Shown here: positions 45,664 to 56,890 of the stretch, in pieces | How the letters are laid out: every line of letters starts with the position of its first letter | Position numbering within the stretch: position 1 is the stretch's first letter | NCBI GenBank assembly: GCA_008638375.1 | Contig: CM018041.1 | Coordinates: 16,598,953-16,662,952 of the forward strand | Direction of reading: 5' to 3' | Source of the DNA: Nyssa sinensis | Lineage: Eukaryota; Streptophyta; Magnoliopsida; Cornales; Nyssaceae | DNA length: 64,000 nucleotides | The notes under the pieces: generated by a model | What the model saw: the letters and a program-made list of their open reading frames with translations, nothing else | Database searches by the model: none | Told to the model about the DNA's origin: nothing | Translations under genes and position numbers: made by a program

Positions 45664-46065
45664 AGCCCTAGTTTGAGCTCAGAGCATAACTAGGGCTACG
45701 AGCTCCCGAAAATTCATGCGTCCTGTCTTTCTGATTTCCAAGACGGCTGTTGGCGTGTCATTTATTACACAGTCGGTGTTTAGGCTTTCGAGGCCATCAT
45801 TGCATGTAACTGTCATGACGGTTCGGCTTGGTGGGCCGCATTTTTGAAGACGTATATAATAAGGAGGAGGGGCTTCATACGCCCTTTCCTTCACCATTTT
45901 CACTGTACTTTGAAAGAGAGATTTCGCCATTGTTAAACCAGAGTGACCAGTGATCCTTGAGGAGTGTACATCGTCTGAGGCTCCCATTTATTGTCTAATT
46001 TCAGGTTCGATTTCGGTCTTGCCTCCTCTCTTTATTTCTTCTTCTTCTTTTCCCTGTTTTCAGCA

Positions 46066-48006
46066 ATGTTTGCCTCTTCAGCATCTTCTAATTCTAGTGA
46101 CAGCACAGGAAGTTCTTTGGAGACGATTGTGTCGTCTAATATCTAAGTTTTAAATAGTAATCCTTCTAGTAATACCGGAAATAGGTCGGTAGGGTCTTCC
46201 TCCAGTTCGAAGGTTAGGATAATTGATGCTTTTGTGGAACCCAGAAATAGGAGAGGGGAAGCCTCTGGGAGGTCTTCCCATAAGGATGAAGGTCAGAATG
46301 CTATCATTCAGCCATGATAGATGACTTAAGGGAAAAATACAATTTCCCCCCAAATGTCACTTGCAGAGTGCCGAGCGACCTAGATCACCCACATGATGTT
46401 AAGGGGGGGAAAATTTGTCTCTATCTTGCTTGGTTTGAGATGGGATTGAAACTCCCTCTTCTTAACCTGGTTAGACAGTTTTTCTGTCGACTTAACATTT
46501 GCCCTACAGACCTTAATCTTAATAGTTGGAGGCACCTGTTAGGATTCATAGTGTTAGGGCACCAGAACAACGTTGATGTGTCCCTTGATTTGATCCGTAG
46601 CAATATGGATCTAAAATACATAAGGTCAGAAGGCCTCTTTTATATGTCTTTTGATAAAGGGTTCAAACCCCTTTCCTCTGTACCCACTTCCAACAAGACT
46701 TGGAAGAAGTGGTACTTCTTCATGGGAGGTGGATGGAGTTCGAGGACTTCCAGGATCACATCTCAACATTCCCATAGAGTATGGGGATTAAAGGTGAGAC
46801 CCTATTTTCTTGTGACTATTTTAGTTCTGTCTTATGCCTTCACTCTTGAGCTGCTCAATTAATCATTGTTCTTATGTCTTCTGTGCAGATAAGAGTGCTT
46901 GGAAGAGGTCTATTTTCACAACCGACCTTCAGAACCAAGTACCGTCAACTCCTTCAGACCTCAAACCGAGCTCACACAGTTATCGTTACACCGAAGAATT
47001 TGATGGCTGCAAGTAAGCGCGTAAAAGAGTTCAAAAAGTCTTTTTTAGAGAGTTGGGTCCCAAAGCCACCGAAGAAGAAGGTGGGGGAGACCTCTTTGCC
47101 TGTTGATCCACCGCTGCAGGTCAAAAGGAAGAGGTTGCTTTCCAGTTTTCCCGAGTATACTGAGCCTGAAGTGGAGAAGCTCACTCCAACAACCGTAGTC
47201 CCTCCTGCCCCTTCAGTTCCGAGCAGACGTGCTGGGAAGGGGAAGGCAGCGGCCAAAGCCCTCCAATCAGTTGAGGATTCTGACTACTTGGCCGCAAAAA
47301 AGGCCTTTGAGGATTTCTAGGCTAAGGGCTCTCACCGATACAAGGGGCAGAAGCTGGATAAACTGATGACCGAGTTGTTGAATCTCCAGATGAAGGTGAC
47401 TACTAAAAGTTTCCTTTTTTCTCTTTTGTTTGTTTGCTTTGTACTTGGCTTATCCTAACTTATTTGCTTTATACTTTGTAGAGTATACATAATCTGGCTG
47501 CTTTGATAGTGACTCTTCCAGATTCGGAGGAGGTTGAAAAACTTCAGCCAGAACCGGATGAAGTTAGGCTGCAATTAGGGACAGCTCAGTCGGCAGCTCA
47601 TGCTACGGAAGAGAGTTTGAGGGAGGCTTCCACTTCTCTGCCTGTCCTGTAGTCTGAGAATGACCTTCATGTTCAGAGGGCAGCAGGGTTTCAAAAGGAG
47701 TTTGATGTTTTCTGGTATGTCATCAACTAGAAGCTTTAAGATGCAGTCGTAGTTGACAAAGTTAAGACTGAAACGAAGATGAAGGATGAAGTCCGGGAAA
47801 TGGGTCGGGAGCTGATTCAACATGGATACAACACCTTCAAATCTAACCTCCTTGCCAAATTTTTGGACTTCGATTTGTCAGTGATGGAGGGTGTTGCAGC
47901 CCCATCTACCGAGGCTGAGGTTCCGAGCGAAAAAGATGACGCGACACCTTCCGAACGCCCTCTAGCAGAGGAGCCTACCTTAGCTGACCCTGGAGCTGCA
48001 GTTTAA
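46066..48006 (+). pseudogene. Antisense, intron-containing extra gene of the gypsy element
   Basis: Runs opposite to gag-pol between pol and the 3' LTR. Pieces: from ATG 46066 to about 46313 (Ser-rich, then EPRNRRGEASGRSS), 46314-46793, 46889-47395 and 47482-48006. The latter joins have GT-AG borders (46794-46888; 47396-47481, ending TTTGTAG). Piece two reads ICLYLAWFEMGLKLPLLNLV, LNICPTDLNLNSWRHLLGFI and later DKTWKKWYFF-like text, resembling the plant 'putative gypsy type transposon' domain (PF04195, from memory). Piece three is Lys/Pro-rich (PKPPKKK, RRAGKGKAAAKAL). Piece four looks coiled-coil-forming (EEVEKLQPEPDEVRLQLGTA; KDEVREMGRELIQHG) with an acidic tail. Several stops and at least one frameshift make it a pseudogene now. 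Function is unknown; extra antisense ORFs are known from Tat-type elements. Confidence 0.7.
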
Positions 48007-48855
48007 GATTGTATTTTACCCCCCCTTTTCTCTTTCTCTTTCTTTTTTTTTTTTTTTATTTTTGAAGACTGATGTACTTGTGACACCTTAATCAATGCAA
48101 TTAACTTTCTTCAGAACTTGTGTGTCTTTGCCTTTTTGAACTGCAATTCTTATAAATTCTGAAGATTGCTATGGATGCTAAATAGATTTAGCACTGTCAA
48201 AAACCACTGTTGCTCTGTAGTATAAGCTTAGGCTCCAGCCCTTTAAGCTTGTAATTAGTGTAAGGAAAGATGTTCACGAGCTATCTGGGTTTCAAACCAG
48301 TTTTGTAATTGGTTGTGATCAAGGAGCAACCTTCCGAGCAAAGTAACTTGTAATAATTTGACCGAACTTAGCATGTGTTTGATAATGGAGGTAGTTGAAT
48401 CAGAGCTAGTATTGAGGATCTTGAGCAAGAGAACTTGCAGTGATTATGAACTGTTAGATGTCTTGTGATAACAAGCCATTCATAATGAGGGTCTATGTCC
48501 ATCAGGACTTAATTGTTGACCCGTAAGACTTGTAATGACAATTGAGTTGATTTCTCATAACCAAGGTTTGTCCACCAAGACTGATAATAACTTGGTAAGA
48601 AGACTCATAGTAATTGAATAGATCAACACCTTTGCTCATAGCATCAGAAGAATAAGTAACATGTTTCCCCAGATCAAATCTTCTTTTGTTATGGCTGATA
48701 AGGTCTAAACAGGAAGCTTCGCAATAACTGAACCAGAATTGGTAATTACGCATTGTGATCATGTATTCTATCACTAGTATAGGGGGTAACTGAGTAGGTT
48801 CATCCCTGTATAGAGATGGTACAAACCTGTAGCACTTGCACAAGCTGCCAGGTTT
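48007..48855. other. Gypsy 3' non-coding region
   Basis: Follows the antisense gene: a pyrimidine tract (48017-48060) and no recognised coding sequence. AATCAATGCAATTAA near 48090 could be a 3' end signal for the antisense transcript. Confidence 0.4.
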
Positions 48856-48859
48856 TTAG

Positions 48860-49275
48860 GGGTGTGTACCTTACGATGGACCAGACTTGGAGGTCTGTGC
48901 ATTGAGATGGACCAGACCTGGAGGTCTATACATTGAGATGGACCGAGCCTAAAGGACTTGTAATGGATACAAGGCTTTAGCAGTCAATACGATGGACCAA
49001 ACCTGGAGTCTATGCATTGAAAGGTCCAGGCCTAAAGGACTTGTAATGAATACAAGGCTTCAAGGGTCAATACGATGGACCAGACCTGGGGGTCTGTGCA
49101 TTGAAAGGACCAAGCCTAAAGGACTTGCAATGAATACAAAGCTTCAAGGGTCAATACGATGGGCTAGACCTAGGGGTCTGTGCATTGAAAGGACCAGGCC
49201 TAAAGGACTTATAGTGAATACAAGGCTTCAGGAGTCAATACGATGGACTAGACCTGGGGGTTTGTGCGTTGAGAT
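48860..49275. repeat. 84-bp tandem repeat in the gypsy 3' region
   Basis: Units beginning TCAATACGATGG at 48984, 49067, 49151 and 49235 (spacing 83, 84, 84), with partial copies to the left. Each holds GACCTGGGGGTCTGTGCATTG and CCTAAAGGACTTGTAATGAA text. The period is a multiple of three, so a repetitive frame (WTRPGGLCIER) stays open on plus. I read this as a repeat effect rather than a gene. Confidence 0.85.
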
Positions 49276-49374
49276 GAATACTTTTCTGAAGGTATCACTA
49301 TAAAAGAGAAAAGCTTTATTGATAATATTTTCATAAATGTTCTATATTCCAAGGCCTGGGTACAAGTTTCTTAG

Positions 49375-50663
49375 TCATGTTTTCTAACCAGTATGTGGTA
49401 GGTCTGAAAATTTTTGTTACTTGATAAGGACCTTCCTAGTTAGGCGAAAGCTTTCCCATAGTGGGATCTTTGGTATTTAGGAACACCCTTCTCAGAACGA
49501 GATCTCCAATTTGAAAGCTGATGGGTTTTAGCCCCTAGTTTAGAGTTGTTGGCCATCTTGTGCTAATATGCTTCCATCCTGATCCTGGCTTGATCCATAT
49601 TTTCTTCAAGTAAGTCCAAGTTTTCTGCAAGTTATTGATCATTGCTCCCTTGGTCGAGAGCTTTAGTCCTCAAGGTAGGCATACCGATCTCAACAAGAAT
49701 CATTGCTTTGGTACCATAGGTAAGTGAAAAGGGAGTTTCAAAGGTAGGTGTTCTTCTGGTGGTTCTGTAGGCCCAGAGAACTCCAGGGAGTTCTTCAACC
49801 CATCTTCTATTGGCTTCTTCCAACCTCTTCTTAAGGGCATCAAGGATTGTTCGATTGGTGACCTCTGCTTGCCTGTTGGCTTGGGGATGGCCTGGAGAGG
49901 CAAAATGTTGACTGATGTGCAGGTCTTGGCAGAATTTCTTGAAAACTTTGCCAGCGAACTGCGTACCATTGTCTAAGATGATCAAGCATGGTATGCCGAA
50001 CCTACAAACTATGTTCTTCCAAGTGAAATTCTTGACTTCTTTCTCCGTAATGTGTGTTAGAGGTTTTGCTTCTGCCCATTTGGAGAAATAATCAATGGCC
50101 ACTAGAAGATATCTCCTATTTGGCATAGCCTTTGGTAATGGACCTATGATTTCCATCCCCCATTGAGCAAAGGGCCATGGGCTAACTATAGAAATGAGTT
50201 CATGGTGGGGTTGCTGTTGGTAGGGAGTAAACCGTTGACATTTGTCACACTTCTGGACGTACTCTTTCGCTTGCTTCAACATGCTCGGCCAATAGTAGCC
50301 CTGTGTTAAAGCTCGGTGGGTTATAATTCTGCCTCCATTGTGGTTTTCACAAATTCCTTCATGTATTTCTGCCAGGACATACTTGGGCTCTTCTGGAGTC
50401 AAACACCTTAGCAAGGGTTGAGAATAGGATCTTCTGTAAAGTTTCTCGTTTAAGATCAAGTACCAAGCTGCCTTGATTCGGACCCTTCTAGCCTTGTTTT
50501 TGTTTTTTGAAAGGCGCCCTCTTTCTAGGTATTGGAGGATGGGAGTCATCCAGCTTTGGGTTTGCTCTGTAGCTTGGACAACTTGGACCTCTTTTATGCT
50601 TGGTTCTAATTGATGGGAGATTTTCAACGTGGATTTCCCTTCGGCCTTGAAGTAGGAGGCCAT
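49375..50663 (-). pseudogene. Gypsy integrase
   Basis: From 50663 down: an H-H-C-C zinc domain (EIHEGICENHNGGRIITHRA ... CDKCQRF), then the DDE core. The first acidic position reads WGMEIIGPLP (family: usually Asp). The second is LDNGTQFAG and the Glu is in ANRQAEVTNRTI. A GPF/Y-type stretch with LWAYRTTRRTPT follows. A stop at about 49632 interrupts it, but similarity runs on (ENLDLLEENMDQARIRMEAY; GDLVLRRVFLNTKDPTMGKL) with another stop and frame change to about 49375. It would insert the cDNA into host DNA; this copy is probably dead. Confidence 0.85.
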
Positions 50664-51060
50664 ATTGGCCAGTGCATCAGCCCTGGAATTCTAACCTCTT
50701 TCGATTTTCTAGATTGTGAATTTTTGGAAAGACTGCTTTAGTGATTTCATGAGTTCTGAATACCGAAGCATTCTATCATCTTTGATGGAAAACTCTCCCA
50801 AAACTTGGCTTACCACAAGTTGGGAATCGGAGAAGACCTCGAGGTTCTGAGCCTCGTATTCTAAAGCTAGCTTTAATCCAAGGATAAGGGCCCCGTATTC
50901 TGCTTCATTGTTTGAAGCTCTAAACCCCAAACTTAGTGCCTTTTCTGCCATAAGCCCATCAGGGGATCGTAGCACCAAGCCTACGCCAGAACCATGGTCG
51001 GTGGAAGATCTATCGGTATAAAGTTGCCATGTACCAGAGCTTTCACAGAGCTGTGCCCTG
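50664..51060 (-). pseudogene. Gypsy RNase H
   Basis: TWQLYTDRSSTDHGSGVGLV, then FRASNNEAEYGALILGLKLA, VFSDSQLVVSQV and NSRADALANMA. The catalytic D (YTD), E (NEAEY), D (SDSQ) and late D (ADALA) are present. A frameshift near 51050 separates it from RT, and two TAG stops sit in KFTI*KIERG*NSRAD. Confidence 0.85.
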
Positions 51061-52330
51061 TCTTGTAGTGTTGGGGTGAATTCAGTGAAAAATCGACCAA
51101 GGCTTGCCCTTTGATGGAGGTCTGTGGAACATAAGATATGTCAAATTCTCCCAATTCTACCGACCACTTGACCAGTCGTCCTGAGACTTCTAGCTTCTGA
51201 AGCACCGACTTCAACGGATAGGCCATTAAGATCTCAATAGGATGAGCCTGAAAGTAGGGTCTGAGCTTCCGTGTTGAGGTTATTAGGGCGAAGGCTAATT
51301 TTTCAATCTCTGGATATCTTTTTTCTGTGTCTAGTAATGCCTTGCTGATGTAAAATATGGGCTTCTGGACTCTCCTGTCCTGCTTGACCAGTACAGAATT
51401 GACAGCGTTTTCGAAGACAGCAAGGTAGAGGAGTAGCTTTTTCCTTTGGACTGGCTTTGATAAGAGTTCAGGGGAAGCCAAGTACTCCTTCAGTTCTTGA
51501 AAAGCTTTTTCACATTCCTCTAACCACTGTAAGGCTTTGTTACCTTTCAGGGCTTTGAAGAACAGTAGCCAGCGATCAGTGGATTTGGAGATAAATCTGC
51601 TCAGAGCTGCGATTCTGCCGTTCAGAGCCTGAATGTCTTTCTTGGTCTTTGGCGACTCTAGCCCAATCAAAGCCCTGATCTGAGTGGGGTCTGCTTTAAT
51701 ACCTCTTTGAGAGACAATGTACCCCAAGAACTTTCCCTTGGTTACACCGAAGGTGCATTTCAAGGGATTCAATTTCATCTTATGCTGCTTCAGGACGTCG
51801 AACGTCTGAGCTAAGTGCTAGAGGTGGCTGTTTTTTTGTAGGCTCTTGACCAGCATGTCGTCAATGTAAACCTCCATGGTACTGCCGATCAGAAGACTGA
51901 ACATCTTGTTGACCAGACGTTGATATGTTGCCCTAATATTCTTTAGGCCGAACAACATCACTCTATAGCAATAATGACCTCGCTCGGTTATGAATGCTGT
52001 CTTTTCCTGGTCTGGAGGGTACATCTGGATCTGGTTATATCCAAAGTAAGCATCCATGAAACTCATGAGTTCGTATCCTATAGTAGCATCAACTAACTGA
52101 TATATCCTTGCCAGTGGAAAGCTCTCTTTTGTGCAGGCCTTGTTGAGGTCTGTATAATCAACATAAACTCTCCACTTTCCATTTTTCTTTTTTACCAGGA
52201 CAATGTTAGTAAGCCATTCTGGATAGAATACCTCTCGTATCATTTTGGCTTCTAGCAGCCTCTAGACCTCCTCATTAATGATCTGATGTCACTCTAGAGC
52301 GAGTGGCCTTCTTTTTTGTCTCAATAGGGG
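51061..52330 (-). pseudogene. Gypsy reverse transcriptase
   Basis: Starts around the text QIINEEV. Then EWLTNIVLVKKKNGKWRVYV, DYTDLNKACTKESFPLARI, FMDAYFGYNQIQM, AFITERGHYCYRVMLFGLKN and the active site EVYIDDMLVKS (YxDD, 51845-51870). Past a TAG stop at 51818-51820 it continues MKLNPLKCTFGVTKGKFLGY, then the connection domain with LLLYLAVFENAVNSVLV. There are several stops and a frame change near 52300. Confidence 0.87.
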
Positions 52331-52700
52331 GGTGATCAGGATCTACCATCAATTTGTGAGTGATAAGGTCTGGATCTATGCCCTCCATATCCTTTGTTTC
52401 CCAAGCAAACACTGAAAGGTTGTCTCTTAGGAATTTTACCATCTCTTCTTGCTCGGCAGGTGTTAGGTCCGGATCGATTTGTAAGTAACACCCTTGTTCT
52501 TCCGAGCTGACCAACACTTTGATGGGGTCTCCTTCGGGCTTAGCCCTACTATCCCTTCCTCTAGGGCTCAAAGGCTCATCAATTCCGAAAGGGCAGTCTT
52601 CCACCTCGTGATGGTGGGTGAGATTTGGATCCCCGCCTTCACGAGCGTGCATTAATTGATATTTGGGGGCCCTCTCATTGAGCACGAGAGCATGACACTC

Positions 52701-53168
52701 TTAAGAGGTCGGTTGACATCCTCTGATGGAGTAGACAGCGTGATTATTGATATACTTCAGGCATTGGTGGAGGGTCGAAATGACTGCTCCCATCTGGTGT
52801 AGCCAAGGTCTCCCAATTATGACATTGTAAGGGGACTTGGCGTTCAGGATCATGTATTCTGACATCGTTGTTTTTTGTTCATCTCCCTCTCCTACTGTGG
52901 TTGGAAGGTCAATCCTCCCTAGCGGGGTATTGAGGTTCTTATCAAATCCTACCATGATAGCAATGGTGGGCTTGATGTCGTTGGGATTGAGCTTCATCTG
53001 TTTGAGGGGTTCGTAGAATAGCACGTTCGCAGAACTCCCTTTGTCTACCAAGACTCTTCGGATTTCAAAGTTGGCAATTTTGAGGGCGATAACGAGGACA
53101 TCACTGTAAGGACAGTGTACTCCTGCAAGATCTTGATCTGAGAACTGGATCTCAGGTACTGGCCTCAA
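52701..53168 (-). pseudogene. Gypsy aspartic protease
   Basis: The active-site segment reads RRVLVDKGSSANVLF where the family normally has D-T/S-G, so a Lys replaces the Thr/Ser beside the catalytic Asp. Downstream YNVIIGRPWLHQMGAV is the expected flap/hydrophobic-Gly end. This protease processes gag-pol; the D-K-G change probably inactivates it. The frame is cut off upstream at 53168 and ends in SIRGCQPTS before the RT linker. Confidence 0.85.
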
Positions 53169-53715
53169 TCTTTTCTCGACATTGGAAATCTATAGGATGT
53201 TGGGAGTAACTCTGGCCTCCCGAGCATACCGTTTTCTTGCTCGGTTGGATGACCTTGTTGCCGGAGTATTTGCATAGAGGATGAAGCTAACTTGATTGTT
53301 CTACTGTTGAGGCCCATTCCGTCCTTTCCTTGTTCTGGTCTCTGGTCCGGCCTCCTCTGTTGGGGTCTGTCATTGCGGGGGGTTCTGTCTCCCGTCCTGC
53401 CTGAAAAACTCCCGCAGTCGTCCTCTCCTTATGAGCTGCTCGATTTCATGCTTAAGGGTTTTGCATGTGTCAGTTGCATGCCCGTGGTCTTTGTGGAAGT
53501 CATAATACTTACTTTTCCTTGTAGTTGGGATCGCCTCTTAGCGGCTCTAGCCATCTTAGGTTTTCACATGCTCGAACTTGCTGAAGTATGTAAGTTAGGG
53601 AGGCATTCAGAGGAGTGAAGGTAGTGAATCCCTTTGAAGCAGAGCTGTTTGGAGTTTTGGATGCCGTCCTTCTGTCTGGGCTTCTGACCCTCTTCCTTAC
53701 TGTACTGGAGTCCTT

Positions 53716-54999
53716 CTACTCATCCAGCTGAGCTTGTTCTTTAGTCTTTTGAGAAGGGCTCTTTGCCTTCTCTAGATTTATGTAATTCCTAGCCCGATCC
53801 ATGAGGGCTGTCATGTCGGCAGAAGGGCTCTTTGTCAGAGAATCCCTGAAGCCTCCTTGTGCGAGTCCAAAGGTTATGACAACTACTAAAAAGCTCGGGT
53901 TACAATCTGTAATCTCTGTGAGCTCTGCATTAAAGCGTGCAATGTATCCTCGGAGGGGTTCCTCTTTGGACTGTTTTACTTTAAGAAAAAATTTTGGGCC
54001 CTTCCTTAACCTTCTACTGGTCATGAACCTGTTTAGGAAGCACCTGACAAGCTCATAGAAGCTGGTGACTGAGCTCGGTGGGAGGTGGTGGAACCACTTC
54101 AGTGCTGTGCCTTTGAGGATGGTAATGAATGTACGGCACATGAAGGCGTCGGAAGCCTTGTGTAGTGCCATAGTGTGTTGGTAATGAGAAAGATGATCCC
54201 CCGGGCCCGCAGTTCCATCATAAAGGGTGAACTTTAGGACGACGAACTTCCTCGGCCTCTCCTCAGCCATGATAGCAGGGGTGAACGGCGTGGCGAGCCT
54301 TCAGAGTAGCTTGGCTAACTCGTCCTGCTCTAGAGGGATTTGAATACCTCTTATCACAACAGTGCGGTCCATGGAGTCTGCAACTTCTTTAACTCTTCGT
54401 TGGTCCTTGGGCGGGACTTCTTGCGAGTCTTGCCTTGCAGTTTCAGCTCCTACCTAAACGGGATGGGCATGTCCCATGGCTAGAGGAGGATTTTAGTGCT
54501 CTTGAGCTGGAGGAATTAGAGCCGTTTGAGGTTGAGACTCTTGCGACGTTGGATTCGCTCCTGAAGCCCCTGGGGTTGGGGCCCTAGTGGTGCTTCGATA
54601 ATGGATGTTTGGAATAAAATTTGGTATCCCCCTGCTTGCGGCTGCTGATGGCTGTGGGTCTCCGCTAACATGGGCGGTACCTTGGGGGTACACCAGTTGA
54701 TTATTGGGAATCTCTTCATGAAATCCTCCGCCCGTGGTGGCGGTAGGAGGTTGTGTCCTTTGATCAGCCGTGTTGACGGGTGGATTCAAAGGATTAGTTC
54801 CGAGGTTCTGGGTGAGTACTACCAGAGTTTTAAACATGGCAAGTAGTTATTCTTATATTAACTCGTTTTGTCATTTGACTAAGTTAAGCTCTTGCTGCAT
54901 GGGATCAGTTGTTCGTCCCCTTCCTCATCCGGCAGGCGACCAGGGTTGAGGGTTTTGAGGATTTTGAACATTCTTTCTCTGTCGGAGATTGGGAGCCAT
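53716..54999 (-). pseudogene. Gypsy gag
   Basis: Probable start ATG at 54999 (MAPNLRQRKNVQNP), soon interrupted by stops. Next is a Gln/Pro-rich stretch (54837-54493), then the retrotransposon gag domain at 54270-53716: VLKFTLYDGTAGPGDHLSHY, ALKWFHHLPPSSVTSFYELV, RFMTSRRLRKGP, FNAELTEITDC. This is the capsid-type protein that packages the RNA. Region 53170-53715 links gag to protease and is degenerate; no zinc knuckle could be read. Confidence 0.82.
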
Positions 55000-55068
55000 G
55001 GTCCTCCGATGAGAAGGAGGATGAGTTTGTTCGTAAGTAGAGCACTTTTGTTGAAAGAACGATTGTCG

Positions 55069-55088
55069 TTCTCACAGACGGCACCAAA
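55069..55088 (-). other. Gypsy primer-binding site
   Basis: Minus-strand TTTGGTGCCGTCTGTGAGAA starts one base after the 5' LTR end. The form TTGGCGCCGTCTGTGGGAA is common beside plant gypsy LTRs; the matching tRNA was not established. Confidence 0.65.
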
Positions 55089-55089
55089 C

Positions 55090-55649
55090 TGATGCTGTAC
55101 TTTTTGGTCGGTGGGGGCTCCGAACTCCGTTGCTTGAGAAACACTCAAAGAGAAAGATCAGAGGGCCACCGGATTGGCTCCGGCGGTAGCCGCTCCGATG
55201 CTTAAGTCAATAAAACTGAATTGAAATACTGTAATTGTAAACCAAAGAATGAGCATGAATATAAAATGTACCTTTAGGGTTTAATTTATAGGTTGTGGCT
55301 TTCCTAAGTTGATTAGGATTTGGAGTCATAGAAGTAGGGATTTGATCATCGGAGAATGGCAGTTACTATGTTGGATACTGCGCTTGAGAGATATCCGTGA
55401 GTGGCAGTTTCCTTGTTGATGATTGTTTCCTTTTTCTTTGCTCGGTAGGATATTTAAGGCGGTGATGAGCTCTGAACCCTGAGTAAAGCTCTGAAGGCCT
55501 TATGCTCGGTCTTGTGAGTTCTGAAGGCTGATCGCCTAAGCCTGTTCTGAATGGCTGATTGTATGAACCTGCTTTGGATGGCCGAGCTTCAACTAGTCTG
55601 TACTCACACATGTCACATGGGGACGGGTCTATCACTTTGTGGTATATCA
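55090..55649 (-). repeat. Gypsy 5' LTR
   Basis: 560 bp, same length as the partner LTR. TATA-like TATAAATT on the minus strand at 55283-55290. Confidence 0.93.
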
Positions 55650-55654
55650 TATGG

Positions 55655-56853
55655 TTAGAGTATGTTTGGGAGAGTTTTAAAAGAATAAATTCTAAAGAAA
55701 TAATTATTAGAGAATAGATTTTGAAAAATATAATCAATTTTTTATTTGGTAAAAATTATGTGAAGTGATTTTAACTGTTAATTTTTTTCGTTAACCCTTT
55801 ATATTATATATATTGAGTAATGCATAAAGGGTGGGTCCAGTAATAAAAGTTGTAAAAAATTAATTGAGTTTTTGGAAGCTAATAAGTTTTTAGCTTCTCT
55901 AAACCACGCGTTCAGGAGTAAAAATAATAAAAGGTCAAAAAAACGTTTAGAAGATATTTTGAATAAATTATATTGACCTTCTATCTAATTCAATTTTTAA
56001 GAAAAATGACAGTATTGCTCATTTTATGCCTTTTTTTTTTGTAATTTTGACTAATTTTTTTCTAACTTCTTTTTTATTTTCAAATAAATATTAATTAAAA
56101 TCTTTTTTGACTGAAAAATATAATTTATTTATTTAAAACTTATTTTTATATAAAATGAAAAAAATTATTTAAAAAAGTTAGAAAAAATAGTCAAAATTAA
56201 AAAAATACAAAATAAAACATGAAAAATATAATTTTATTATTTAAAAAAAAAAGGTGAGGTGAGTGTATTGTCGAAAAAAAAAAAGTAAAAAATCTAATGT
56301 CGTGAAATATCGATCTAATTTATTTATTTATTTTTAACTTTTACAAATCATGATTTTGTTTATGATTGATAAAGTTGTCAAATTTTAATTTCACATTTTT
56401 CTATGCATTAAAACCACCCTGATTTGATTAAACAGTCAAAACACTTGCCGACCAATGTCCCATCGTTTTTATTAAAAAGATGGGCTTGTCTGTATGCCAT
56501 TGCAAGAATTCATGGCGAAGAGAGCTTTCCTAACCTTTTCCATGGGCATAGTGACTACTTAATAGCTCAGTGAGCCAACGCTCTTAACGTTTTTTTTTTA
56601 AAAGTCAAATGATGCAGGACATGTTCGGCTGATTTTTTCTTCATAAATCATAGCGCTGGGCCTTTGCCCTTTGTATTGGGCGCGGCTGGTTTTCTATGCC
56701 ACTTGATCCGCCACTGGTTTATACGCCAATGGTCTCCGACAATGATCCTTCCTAAAAAAGAAACAAGAAAGTTTAAAGAAACTTTTATCGTTTGATCGAA
56801 ATAGTAAAAGTATTTATAATAATTACATGATGATAATTTAATTTTCTATTTTT

Positions 56854-56886
<33 letters not shown>
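55655..56886. other. AT-rich spacer right of the gypsy element, no gene seen
   Basis: TTAGAGTATGTTTGGGAGAG at 55655-55674 looks like one end of a Tourist-like element into which the gypsy element may have inserted, but the other end was not found. The rest is AT-rich with poly(A)/poly(T) runs. Confidence 0.4.

Positions 56887-56890
<4 letters not shown>

Larger units (their letters stand above)
45084..55649 (-). mobile_element. Full-length Ty3/gypsy retrotransposon, 10.6 kb
   Basis: Two 560-bp LTRs (45084-45643 and 55090-55649) with TG...CA ends (minus-strand TGATATACC...AGCATCA) and a perfect 5-bp duplication TATGG (45079-45083 and 55650-55654). Minus-strand order from the right: 5' LTR, primer-binding site, gag, protease, RT, RNase H, integrase, a plus-strand gene, polypurine tract, 3' LTR. 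RT before integrase marks Ty3/gypsy. The long 3' region with an extra antisense gene and tandem repeats suggests the Tat/Ogre-type group (inferred). I count about 32 differences between the LTRs by eye (about 94% identity), mostly transitions, so the insertion is not recent. Coding regions are broken by stops and shifts; it could move only with help from other copies. Confidence 0.93.

Noticed and set aside
48992..49303. 103-codon repetitive plus-strand frame
   Set aside because: Stays open because the tandem unit is 84 bp; no independent sign of coding.
53292..53618. 108-codon plus-strand frame
   Set aside because: Antisense shadow of the degenerate gag-protease linker of the gypsy element.
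55655..55674. Complete Tourist-like MITE at the right gypsy flank
   Set aside because: Only one end (TTAGAGTATGTTTGGGAGAG) is seen; no matching opposite end was found on either side.
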